NCBI GenBank assembly: GCA_029935695.1
Contig: JAOZJV010000076.1
Coordinates: 1-10,205 of the forward strand
Source of the DNA: Candidatus Krumholzibacteriia bacterium
GTDB lineage: Bacteria > Krumholzibacteriota > Krumholzibacteriia > LZORAL124-64-63
Length of the DNA: 10,205 nt
Direction: 5' to 3'
The notes beneath the pieces were generated by a model, which worked only from the letters and a program-made list of their open reading frames with translations, was not told the origin of the DNA and ran no database searches. Positions 1 through 6,805 of this stretch are shown here, in pieces; the stretch's first letter is position 1, and every line of letters begins with the position of its first letter. The translations under genes were made by a program, and so were the position numbers.

Positions 1-101
1 TGGTTATTCCGGGGTTTCCCACCAGACTTGCCACCGGTCCTGCCACCACTCCTGCCGCGAGATGATCCCCCGCGTCTGCTGTTGTTACCATCTGCGTTCA
101 A
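1..101 (-). CDS. Partial gene, Gly/Arg-rich basic N-terminus (runs off left edge)
   Basis: From a TTG at 101-99 the minus strand stays open to the window edge for 33 codons. The start is chosen because GAGGA (111-107 on the minus strand) lies 5 nt upstream; this SD overlaps the TGA stop of the HAD gene (112-110), which suggests translational coupling. The 33 visible residues are strongly biased: 10 Gly, 6 Arg, 2 Lys and 5 Ser, with RRGG, RGRSGGR and GGKSGGK runs. Such disordered RGG-like extensions are known on bacterial pseudouridine synthases, RNA helicases and other RNA-binding proteins, but no domain is visible, so the product is not identified. A competing frame with ATG at 91-89 is also open to the edge but has no well-placed SD. 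The low-complexity codons make this call tentative. Confidence 0.42.
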   Translation of the reverse strand, partial: MNADGNNSRRGGSSRGRSGGRTGGKSGGKPRNN

Positions 102-109
102 TGAAATCC

Positions 110-925
110 TCAATTTCCATGATGGGAGTTTCCGGCCATCAAATCCGCCGGAACCGTCACAATTATATCTGGCCACTGTTCCTGATCCATACGGCCCAGG
201 ATTTCGTGGTCGGTGTATTTTCCTGAAAGAGTAAAAACCGTGGTCATGCCCAGCTTTTTTGCCGTCACCAAATCCGCCACGGGGTCATCCGAAATAAATA
301 GGGCTTCGTCCGGCCCCACGCCAACCCTTTTCAGAGCCTCAAGGTAGATTCTCTCCTCTGGTTTGCCCACTGTCACCACTTTTCCGGCAGCGGCTACCAA
401 TTCCAGAGAGGCGGCCCAGGCCCCCGGACCAAGCCGGCGCTGCCCTTTCCCGTCCAAAAAGAAATGATTCCGGTGCAGGCACACCAGATCGGCTCCACCG
501 TCCAGCAGGGCCGGCAAAGCCCCGTCCAGCTGGTGAATCTCCAAATCGGCATTGGCACCCAGAACCACCGCATCGCAGGATCCAGTCGTCACCAGCTCAA
601 AACCCTGGTCCTGCCAGAACGTGTTCAGACGGGCAGCTCCCAGCCACATGATACTCTTTCTTCCCCGCTCACGCAGCCAGCGCACCCCCAGAGAAAGGGC
701 TCCCACCAGATGATCTTCAGTGACGGGAAATCCCAGTCCAGAGAGCCTGCCGACCAATTCATCCGGTCGGTCCGTGGTATTGTTGCTGACCAGACAGTAG
801 GGCACATCGCTGCCGGCAATCTCCTGCAACCAGGCCACGGAACCCTCCACGGGCTCGTAACTTTTGTCACGCACCAGCACACCTTCAATATCAATAAGCC
901 AGGCATTGGGCTGTTTGAACTGCAT
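110..925 (-). CDS. HAD-superfamily IIA (NagD/HDHD2-like) phosphatase
   Basis: A 271-residue soluble protein of normal length for HAD subfamily IIA, the group containing NagD, phosphoglycolate and 4-nitrophenyl phosphatases. Motif I is IDIEGVL, with nucleophile D12; the usual second Asp is Glu (E14). Motif II is around VSNNTT (46-51). The motif III lysine lies in VGKPEERIY (K188), and motif IV is ISDDPVADL (D213/D214) followed by AKKLGMTT, where the family has GDxxxTDxxxAxxxGM. A C2-type cap would lie between, about residues 75-180. The ATG at 925 overlaps the TAA of the upstream glycosyltransferase by one base (TAATG), and GAGGA (939-935) sits 9 nt upstream, so the two are almost surely co-translated. 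The predicted reaction is hydrolysis of a small phosphate ester; the substrate cannot be read. Family is confident, function is not. Confidence 0.88.
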   Translation of the reverse strand: MQFKQPNAWLIDIEGVLVRDKSYEPVEGSVAWLQEIAGSDVPYCLVSNNTTDRPDELVGRLSGLGFPVTEDHLVGALSLGVRWLRERGRKSIMWLGAARLNTFWQDQGFELVTTGSCDAVVLGANADLEIHQLDGALPALLDGGADLVCLHRNHFFLDGKGQRRLGPGAWAASLELVAAAGKVVTVGKPEERIYLEALKRVGVGPDEALFISDDPVADLVTAKKLGMTTVFTLSGKYTDHEILGRMDQEQWPDIIVTVPADLMAGNSHHGN

Positions 926-2091
926 TATTTTCTTTCCTCAGAGAAAGGGTCGGCCACCACCCGGTCCACCAGGTTATCAAAAGGATGGACCAATCGGTCC
1001 CAGCAGAATTCATCGACATCATGATCCAGGGAACACACGTGCCCACAGCTGTCGCCTGTCAGCAGGTCACCCAGCAGGGCCACCAATTCATCTTCACCAT
1101 CAAAGAAATGACGGCCTTTGCAGCGGGTCCCGTACATGCTGGGATAAACTTGCTCCCGGGGCAGAACCGGGTAGCATCCCGCATGGATTGCTTCAGCCAT
1201 CGAGATGCCAAAATACTCCTGATTGGCGCAACTGACCACAATATCCCCGCGCTCCAGCAAAGCATCGTATTGCTGGCGTGTGGGCAGAAAACCAAAAGCC
1301 ACACACCGCGAGCCCAGTCTGTCGGCAAGGGGCTGGAAAACTTCTTCATGGCTTTTTGACTCACCGAGAAGGGCCACATCGAAATCCAAACCTGCATCCA
1401 ACAGCCGGTTAATGGCCGCACTGAACAGCTCAGGTCTTTTATCAAACTCCCAGCGATGATTCCACACCACAAGAGGGCGCTCTGAGCGCGGCCACCCTGG
1501 ACCGATGTCCCCAGCGCACTGCCCGGCCCGGTATTGAGGAAAATGGTCCTCAGGCAGAGGTGTGCGCTCCAACCCCACACCCAGCACTTCACTCTTTGCT
1601 TCCAGTTTCTGAGGAACCCGGCGGGGCGATCCTTCAGGCATTTTACCCAGATAATTGGCCAGGCTGTCCAGAAACAGCTGGCGATGAAATCCACTGTTGA
1701 AAATAATCCGGTTGGCCGCCAGACAACTGATGATGTTGGTAAAACCAAAATGGAAATCGAACTCTTCGTCGGGTGAAAGAGGATATGTCAGTTGGTTTTC
1801 ATGCATGTAGAGAATGACCGGGGCCCTGTCCAGGGGCGGACGCAGCATCCCCCGCAGGTCGGCCACGTTCAAAAATCCCGTGGCAAAAATCAGATCGACA
1901 GGTTCGCCAACCCTTTCGTTGAGCAAATCGGCAAACCACGCAGAAGATCCCCGCATGCGCCACTTCCAGAACCGGGCCGGTAAAGTGAACGATTCGAACT
2001 GGTGCCGGGACCGCCTGATCCATCCTTCACGAAAAGCACGATGACTCCCGCCATCATAGGGCTCAATGAAAAGAACTCTCTTTATCTTCAA
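925..2091 (-). CDS. DUF3524/GT4 glycosyltransferase, GTDC1/QTMAN-like (tRNA-queuosine mannosyltransferase family)
   Basis: A 388-residue protein with two Rossmann-like halves. The N-terminal DUF3524 domain carries EPYDGGSH (10-17), LPARFWKWRMR (37-47) and YMHENQLTYP (95-104). The C-terminal GT-B donor domain carries WNHRWEFDKRPE (210-221), VALLGE, GFLP and EYFGISMAEA (292-301) followed by HAGCYPVLP. These blocks match, in order, what I recall of vertebrate GTDC1, which attaches mannose from GDP-mannose to queuosine-34 of tRNA-Asp (QTMAN). Bacterial members exist, but their acceptor is less certain. By analogy it should act in the cytoplasm; no signal peptide or TM segment is seen. The longest frame starts at a TTG at 2100, but AAGGAG (2106-2101) abuts that codon; the in-frame TTG at 2091 lies 9 nt from it and is preferred. 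It leads the minus-strand cluster and overlaps the HAD gene by one base. Confidence 0.86.
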   Translation of the reverse strand: MKIKRVLFIEPYDGGSHRAFREGWIRRSRHQFESFTLPARFWKWRMRGSSAWFADLLNERVGEPVDLIFATGFLNVADLRGMLRPPLDRAPVILYMHENQLTYPLSPDEEFDFHFGFTNIISCLAANRIIFNSGFHRQLFLDSLANYLGKMPEGSPRRVPQKLEAKSEVLGVGLERTPLPEDHFPQYRAGQCAGDIGPGWPRSERPLVVWNHRWEFDKRPELFSAAINRLLDAGLDFDVALLGESKSHEEVFQPLADRLGSRCVAFGFLPTRQQYDALLERGDIVVSCANQEYFGISMAEAIHAGCYPVLPREQVYPSMYGTRCKGRHFFDGEDELVALLGDLLTGDSCGHVCSLDHDVDEFCWDRLVHPFDNLVDRVVADPFSEERK

Positions 2092-2163
2092 TTGTTGCAA
2101 CTCCTTAGAGATATCGTTTCAATTTTTGCACTCCAGGCGGATACAGCTAAAAAACCTACCATA

Positions 2164-2192
2164 TTGATGAACTTGCCAAATTCCTTTATAAT
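2164..2192 (+). promoter_or_regulatory. Sigma70-like promoter for the secreted subtilase
   Basis: A -35 box TTGATG (2164-2169; 4 of 6 consensus) and a perfect -10 box TATAAT (2187-2192) are separated by exactly 17 nt in an AT-rich stretch between divergent genes. Transcription would start near 2199, giving a leader of about 130 nt before the ATG at 2329. On the opposite strand a weaker pair, TTAGCT (2213-2208) and TATAAA (2190-2185), also has a 17-nt spacer and could drive the glycosyltransferase; the two promoters would then overlap. Confidence 0.6.
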
Positions 2193-2224
2193 TCATTTTT
2201 AGATAAGAGCTAACTGTTTTTCCA

Positions 2225-2246
2225 TGAAGTCGAAATCACGACTTCA
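2225..2246. repeat. Perfect 8-bp inverted repeat in the protease leader
   Basis: TGAAGTCG (2225-2232) and CGACTTCA (2239-2246) are exact reverse complements separated by AAATCA. The repeat lies about 25 nt downstream of the predicted transcription start and about 80 nt upstream of the subtilase ATG. It has no T-tract after it, so it is not an intrinsic terminator. It could be a 5' stabilising hairpin or an operator; the sequence does not decide between them. Confidence 0.5.
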
Positions 2247-2328
2247 ATATTCTCGTGGTGTGTGGTGCTCCGGTTTGCCCCATAATACCACCCTGCGGGA
2301 TCTCGTTCACCCTTGGAGAGGAATTCCA

Positions 2329-5300
2329 ATGAAGAAGCTTGCGCTTATTGCCTTGCTGAGCCTGATGCTTGGCTCAAGCCTGGTCAATGCCCAGCCCTAC
2401 GAAAACTCATCAGTGGTTGGCCAGGTCCAGGACCGGGTTGTCATCACTGTCACAGCCGGCACTAAAATGACCTTCGAAAAATCGGGCGATGTTGTCCGAG
2501 TTGGAGTTCCCAGCCTGGATGCCCTGAGTGAACGTTTTGCCGTCAAAGACATGGAGCAAATGTACGCCGGCATGACCACCAACATGAAGTCCAAATCAGA
2601 CAAGGACCTTCTGTCACGTGTGTGGGCCGTGGATTTTCCTGCCGAAATGGGCCTCAAAGCCGTGCAGGCAGCCTACGCAGCCCTTCCCGAAGTCCAAGAC
2701 GTGCGCCTGGTGGACATCTGCAAAATGTATGACGCCTACCTGCCCAATGACGTGGCCAGCGCTCAATACTATTTGCGCAACATGAACCTTGGCGGCGGCG
2801 ACCTCAGAGCCGTGGGCGCGTGGAACCAGGCCCTTGGTGATTCCAACATCATCGTTGCGGTGGGCGATTCCGGTGTGGACTGGCATCATCCCGACCTCGG
2901 TGGCCCCCATCCCGACAAAGTCAATGGCGCCCTGTGGACCAACTGGGAAGAGTACAACGGCATCGCCAACTATGATGATGACGGCAATGGCAAAATTGAT
3001 GACATCCGTGGCTGGGATTTTGTGAACATGCCCGCCAGCGAGGGCTGGCCTGATGAAGACGTGACGGGCGCCGACAACGATCCCATGGATTACGAAAGCC
3101 ATGGCACCATGTGCGCCGGTTGTGTGACTGCCATCACCGGCAACGGCATTGGTATTGCCGGCACTGCCCCTGGGGTCAAGGTTATGGCTATCAGGGTTGG
3201 CTGGCTTCCCAACGGAGAAACCGGTGGTCTGGTCCGCATGGATTTCGCCGCTCAGGGTATTGTCTACGCAATGGATAACGGTGCAAAAATCTTCAACGCC
3301 AGCTGGGGATCCAGCATTTATCTGAGCAATGCCGTCACTTCGGCCCAGAATGCCGGCATGCTCATTATCACCGCTGCCGGTAATGATAACAATGACGAGG
3401 CCTCCTGGCTGGGCACGCGCAGTGGCGTGATTGCCGTGGCCGCCACGGACCAGAATGACGTGCGGGCATCCTTCTCCTGCTTCGGTGCCTGGGTGGAAAT
3501 TGCCGCCCCAGGTGTGGGTATCTACTCCACCCACTACAACCGCTTCACCCAGAGCAGTGGTTATGCTTCATGGGATGGCACCAGCTTTGCCTCTCCCATC
3601 ACCGCCGGTGCCGCAGCCTTGCTTTGGTCTGCAAATCCGACCATGAGCTACCAGGAAATCACCGGTCTCCTGATGCACAATGCTGATAATATTGACGAAC
3701 TTAATCCTGGCTATGCTGGCCTTCTCGGTGCTGGCCGTGTCAACATGCTGCGGGCCCTGGGCGACACAGAACATCGGTACCCTGAAGAATTTCCCACCAT
3801 TTTTGATGCCATCAATAGCGCTGCCGATGGTGATATCATCGCCATTGAAGGTGGAATCACCGTTGATGGTCCCATCACCGTGCTGGGTCGTGAGGTCCAG
3901 GTTTTGGGTGGTTACAGCTCCGACTACACCTCCCGCGATCCCATCAACAACCCCACCACGGTGCAGGGTGTGATCAACAATTCGGTTTTGAAATTCTACG
4001 GAGATGTGGAAAACACCACCGTGGTTGACGGCTTCCTCCTGACCGGCGGCGGCGGACTCAACTTCTCAGGTATTCCCTACAGCGGAATTTACGGCGGCGG
4101 CGTGCAGTTGCACAATGTCTCGCCCACTCTGCGCAACCTGGAAATCACCGGCAACAGCGTGGGCAGCACCAGTGTGCTCGGTCTTGGTGGCGGTATGATG
4201 ATCAACAACTCTCATGCTGTGCTTGAGAACATCAACATCCACGGGAACACCAGTATTTACGGTGCCGGCGTCTTTATCAACAACAGCACCCCGACCATGA
4301 CTGATTGCATCATCGAAGGCAATACGGTGATCACCGACAACATGAGCTACACTCCCCACGGCGGTGGCATGCATCTGGTGAACTCTACGGTCACCATGAC
4401 CGATTGCTCCGTCAGCAATCACACTGATTGCGACCAGGGCGGTGGTATCTATTCCAGTGATGCTTCACTGCTGAACATGACGGGCGGAGAAATCACCAAC
4501 AACGACGCCGTGAACAATGGCGGTGGAATTTACCATAACGGCGGCAGCCTGAACCTGGTTGGTGTGACCATCAGCGAAAACAGCAACTTGCCCGCCAGCA
4601 CCTTCATGAACGGTGGCGGTATCTTTGCCGAAGCCGCCAGCGTGAATCTGGACAGCCTGGTTGTAGAAGCCAATACTGCCAATGCCGGTGGTGGCGTGAG
4701 TTTGAACACATGCACCCAGGCCGATGTCAGCAACTCTGTTTTCCTGGGTAACTCGGGCCAGTTCTTTGGTGGAGCCATCCACTTCAACAACAACACCGCA
4801 GGCACCCTCAGTGGCAATACCATCGTGGAGAACGACGCCACATTCAGTGGCGGCGCAGGTATTTATGTCCAGGGTAGCTTTGTGCCGGACATGAGCAACA
4901 ACCTCATCGCCTTCAACACCGGTGGCACCAGCTTTGGCAACGGCGTGGCCGTGCCTTCCGCACCTGCCGAGTACCTCTGCAACGATGTCTTCAGCAACGC
5001 CAATTCCGATTACTCCGGTATGGCCGATCCCACTGGCACCGGCGGCAACATCTCGGCCGACCCTCTGTTCTGCAACCAGGGCACAGGAAACCTGAACCTG
5101 GAAAGCGGTTCTCCATGCAGCGCCGATGGCAGTGGTGGCTGTGGACTCATTGGCGCCCTTGGTGGAGACTGCAGTGGCGGTCCTCCCTCTGGCGTGGACG
5201 ATGATGAAGGCAACATTCCCGTGGCTTTCAGGGTGGAACAGAACTTCCCCAACCCGTTCAATCCATCGACTACTATCCGGTTTGCTCTGCCCAGCGCGGC

Positions 5301-5499
5301 CCATACCCGGGTGGTCATCTTTGACCTTGCCGGTCGCAAGGTGAAGACCCTGGTGGACGGCATGCTGACGGCACAAAACCATGAAGCTGTCTGGACAGGT
5401 AAAGATGAAGGCGGCCGTGCGGTTTCCGCTGGTGTGTACTTCTATCGGGTCAGCTCTGGTGAGCATCTGTCGGTTGGGCGGATGGCTTTGATCAAATAA
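2329..5499 (+). CDS. Secreted S8 subtilase with Pmp-like beta-helix and C-terminal T9SS/FlgD-Ig-like sorting domain
   Basis: A 1056-residue exported protease. The frame is open from 2224, but the ATG at 2329 is chosen because AGAGGA ends 6 nt before it and a classic signal peptide follows (residues 1 to about 21: KK, a Leu/Ala-rich core, VNA cut site). Residues about 22-165 look like a propeptide. The peptidase S8 domain (about 170-450) has catalytic D180 (VGDSGVD), H258 (SHGTMCAG) and S419 (GTSFASP), plus oxyanion N352 (AAGN). A Ca-binding-like loop YDDDGNGKIDD is at 215-225. Residues about 484-945 form a parallel beta-helix: the entry GGYSSDYTSRDP is followed by recurring GGG[IMV] turns and GN-type rungs, as in Chlamydia Pmp-like and pectate-lyase-fold proteins. 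After a Gly/Asp-rich linker, 965-1056 is a sorting domain opening with QNFPNPFNPSTT and ending VGRMALIK. All catalytic residues are present, so it should be active outside the cell or on its surface. The target is unknown. Confidence 0.93.
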   Translation: MKKLALIALLSLMLGSSLVNAQPYENSSVVGQVQDRVVITVTAGTKMTFEKSGDVVRVGVPSLDALSERFAVKDMEQMYAGMTTNMKSKSDKDLLSRVWAVDFPAEMGLKAVQAAYAALPEVQDVRLVDICKMYDAYLPNDVASAQYYLRNMNLGGGDLRAVGAWNQALGDSNIIVAVGDSGVDWHHPDLGGPHPDKVNGALWTNWEEYNGIANYDDDGNGKIDDIRGWDFVNMPASEGWPDEDVTGADNDPMDYESHGTMCAGCVTAITGNGIGIAGTAPGVKVMAIRVGWLPNGETGGLVRMDFAAQGIVYAMDNGAKIFNASWGSSIYLSNAVTSAQNAGMLIITAAGNDNNDEASWLGTRSGVIAVAATDQNDVRASFSCFGAWVEIAAPGVGIYSTHYNRFTQSSGYASWDGTSFASPITAGAAALLWSANPTMSYQEITGLLMHNADNIDELNPGYAGLLGAGRVNMLRALGDTEHRYPEEFPTIFDAINSAADGDIIAIEGGITVDGPITVLGREVQVLGGYSSDYTSRDPINNPTTVQGVINNSVLKFYGDVENTTVVDGFLLTGGGGLNFSGIPYSGIYGGGVQLHNVSPTLRNLEITGNSVGSTSVLGLGGGMMINNSHAVLENINIHGNTSIYGAGVFINNSTPTMTDCIIEGNTVITDNMSYTPHGGGMHLVNSTVTMTDCSVSNHTDCDQGGGIYSSDASLLNMTGGEITNNDAVNNGGGIYHNGGSLNLVGVTISENSNLPASTFMNGGGIFAEAASVNLDSLVVEANTANAGGGVSLNTCTQADVSNSVFLGNSGQFFGGAIHFNNNTAGTLSGNTIVENDATFSGGAGIYVQGSFVPDMSNNLIAFNTGGTSFGNGVAVPSAPAEYLCNDVFSNANSDYSGMADPTGTGGNISADPLFCNQGTGNLNLESGSPCSADGSGGCGLIGALGGDCSGGPPSGVDDDEGNIPVAFRVEQNFPNPFNPSTTIRFALPSAAHTRVVIFDLAGRKVKTLVDGMLTAQNHEAVWTGKDEGGRAVSAGVYFYRVSSGEHLSVGRMALIK

Positions 5500-5534
5500 C
5501 CGGGGAGCTTTCAGCCCCGTTGAAGAGAACTGCA

Positions 5535-5585
5535 AGGCCCCTGGCGATCCTCCTTCCCGAGGATTTCCAGGGGTCTATTTCTTTT
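5535..5585 (+). terminator. Intrinsic terminator of the subtilase gene
   Basis: CCCCTGG (5538-5544) pairs with CCAGGGG (5567-5573), and ATCCTC (5547-5552) pairs with GAGGAT (5559-5564) around a 6-nt loop. Two internal positions are mismatched or wobble. The plus strand then reads TCTATTTCTTTT. The minus strand has no T-tract, so it terminates the protease transcript rather than the convergent methyltransferase. A smaller 5-bp hairpin (CGGGG 5501-5505 / CCCCG 5515-5519) precedes it, just after the stop codon. The T-tail overlaps the last codons of the methyltransferase gene. Confidence 0.68.
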
Positions 5586-6537
5586 GAAGCCAAAGACTGG
5601 AACCTTCACATTGTGGTATGACACCCTGCCGGCCAGTCAAAAAATAATCTGGAAGGTTCTTTCTCAGTAATTCTGTGTGCTTCCTGGCAAACCAGGAGTT
5701 GAACAGGATGATTTCATATTCCGTATTGTGCATGATGAATGCACGCCACAGGTAGATCTCATTCCAATATTTGTATGTGTTATAGAATTCAATGGGGTAT
5801 TCAAACGGATAAAAAATTTCGTGAATATGGATTATTACTCCGGGCTTCAGCAATGGCAGGACATTAAAGACCAAAAAGTTAACTTCACTTCCCATTTTGC
5901 TCACATGGGAGGTGTCCAAGAACAAAATGTCGCCAGCGTTTAAAGAGGTAAAAACTGCCGGGTCCACATCCTGAATTTTTTTAAAAATTCGTTCAACAGA
6001 TTGATCTCCTTTCAAATAATGTTCAATATTTTCAGCATGCGGCTCTATTAAAGTAATATTCATCGGGTTGTTCTTAAAAAACAGATCATTCATGTCCATC
6101 ATCAGAGTTGTCGTAACCCCACCACCCACATCGATAATTTTTCTGGGCTTGAATTTCTGGACCAGACAGCAGAAAACGGTTGTATCGGCATAAGAGAAAT
6201 ACGGATTATCATAAGAGAAGCGGTATTCTTCCGTTTTCTTTACGGGAAAGCGAGGACAGGTTTTATAAAAAGCACCAAATTCCTCAATGAGTTGGATCTG
6301 TTTTGATTCATTGAGCTGCAAACCGGCGGCACTGTTGTTTCGAGCTTCCAACTTCTTACTATCAACGGAAGCCGCCTCTTCAAGTGAGCCAAATACCGAG
6401 CACAAATCTTCGTCGCCCGGAATAGGAGAATAATAATGACCGGGAGGAACAAAATTATTGATCTCGCCAACCCTGTTGCAAAAAGGGCTCGCGATTTTCT
6501 TGATGGATTTTTTGACCAGTTCCTTAATAGCAGACAT
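5575..6537 (-). CDS. Class I SAM-dependent methyltransferase (surface-polysaccharide-locus type)
   Basis: A 320-residue protein. After a basic amphipathic N-terminus comes HYYSPIP (34-40), a signature I associate with a methyltransferase group common in polysaccharide and glycan loci. Motif I is IIDVGGG (134-140), the acidic ribose-binding end is LIEP (163-166), and the later strand is DILFLDTSH (203-211). KPGVIIHIHEIFYPFEYP (231-248) then follows, as in Methyltransf_24-like enzymes. The ATG at 6537 has AAGGAG 7 nt upstream. The predicted role is methyl transfer to a small molecule, probably a sugar or its derivative; no acceptor can be assigned. The gene is markedly AT-rich compared with its neighbours and converges on the protease, suggesting separate ancestry. 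It is divergent from a second methyltransferase, with 268 bp between the two starts. Confidence 0.82.
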   Translation of the reverse strand: MSAIKELVKKSIKKIASPFCNRVGEINNFVPPGHYYSPIPGDEDLCSVFGSLEEAASVDSKKLEARNNSAAGLQLNESKQIQLIEEFGAFYKTCPRFPVKKTEEYRFSYDNPYFSYADTTVFCCLVQKFKPRKIIDVGGGVTTTLMMDMNDLFFKNNPMNITLIEPHAENIEHYLKGDQSVERIFKKIQDVDPAVFTSLNAGDILFLDTSHVSKMGSEVNFLVFNVLPLLKPGVIIHIHEIFYPFEYPIEFYNTYKYWNEIYLWRAFIMHNTEYEIILFNSWFARKHTELLRKNLPDYFLTGRQGVIPQCEGSSLWLQKK

Positions 6538-6669
6538 GAATATGCTCCTTGAATTTCTTAACAGATATTATTAAAACGGCTGCAAAATTTCACCCATAGC
6601 CAATAGAAAAGTCAGTAGCCCTTGCCCTCTCCCACTTTGGAAATTATCCGACAAAAAGAGGAGAAAGTC

Positions 6670-6780
6670 ATGTCATTTCGCAAATCCATCATTTATCATT
6701 TGAGCAGGGAGTACCACAATTTTTTTCTGACAACTCATTCAGTAAAAAGCTGTAACGTATTGGTGCAGCAAATGACATAG
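6670..6780 (+). CDS. Small ORF, 36 residues, unknown function (possible leader peptide)
   Basis: ATG at 6670 is preceded at 6-nt spacing by GAGGAG (6658-6663), one of the best SDs in the window. The ORF runs 36 codons to a TAG at 6778-6780. The peptide begins MSFRKSIIYHLSREY and is basic, with several His, Ser and aromatic residues and one Cys; I recognise no family and see no TM segment. It ends 25 nt before the TTG start of the downstream methyltransferase, on the same strand, so it could be a co-transcribed small protein or a leader peptide. The shortness and lack of homology keep confidence low. Confidence 0.38.
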   Translation: MSFRKSIIYHLSREYHNFFLTTHSVKSCNVLVQQMT

Positions 6781-6805
6781 CTTGAGTTCTTTCAGGAGGA
6801 TTTTT

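Noticed and set aside
28..234. Plus-strand frame beginning with a Pro/Leu-rich stretch
   Set aside because: It overlaps the HAD 3' end, has no SD, and the Pro-rich part is the reverse reading of the Gly/Arg-rich minus-strand frame.
464..1024. 186-codon plus-strand frame opposite the HAD gene
   Set aside because: The HAD frame on the minus strand has all family motifs and a coupled start. The plus-strand product has low-complexity Gln/His/Ser content and no domain.
2224..2328. Upstream in-frame ATG that would add 35 residues to the subtilase
   Set aside because: The extension would bury the signal peptide behind a basic, Trp/Cys-containing segment. The ATG falls inside the leader at the inverted repeat, and the ATG at 2329 has a far better SD.
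2247..2328. Riboswitch in the protease leader
   Set aside because: Only short, poorly nested pairings (for example GTGGT with ACCAC) were found, and no known aptamer core was recognised.
2614..3534. 306-codon open frame on the minus strand antisense to the peptidase domain
   Set aside because: It is a shadow of the subtilase frame, rich in His, Gly and Ile from reversed Asp/Ala/Asn codons, with no recognisable motif. Long antisense frames are expected opposite genes with this codon bias.
4465..5535. 356-codon open frame on the minus strand antisense to the beta-helix and sorting region
   Set aside because: It lies opposite a gene with clear domains. Its composition (many His, Val, Ala and Gly) follows from the reverse complement of Asn/Gly/Thr-rich codons, and no family motif or SD is apparent.
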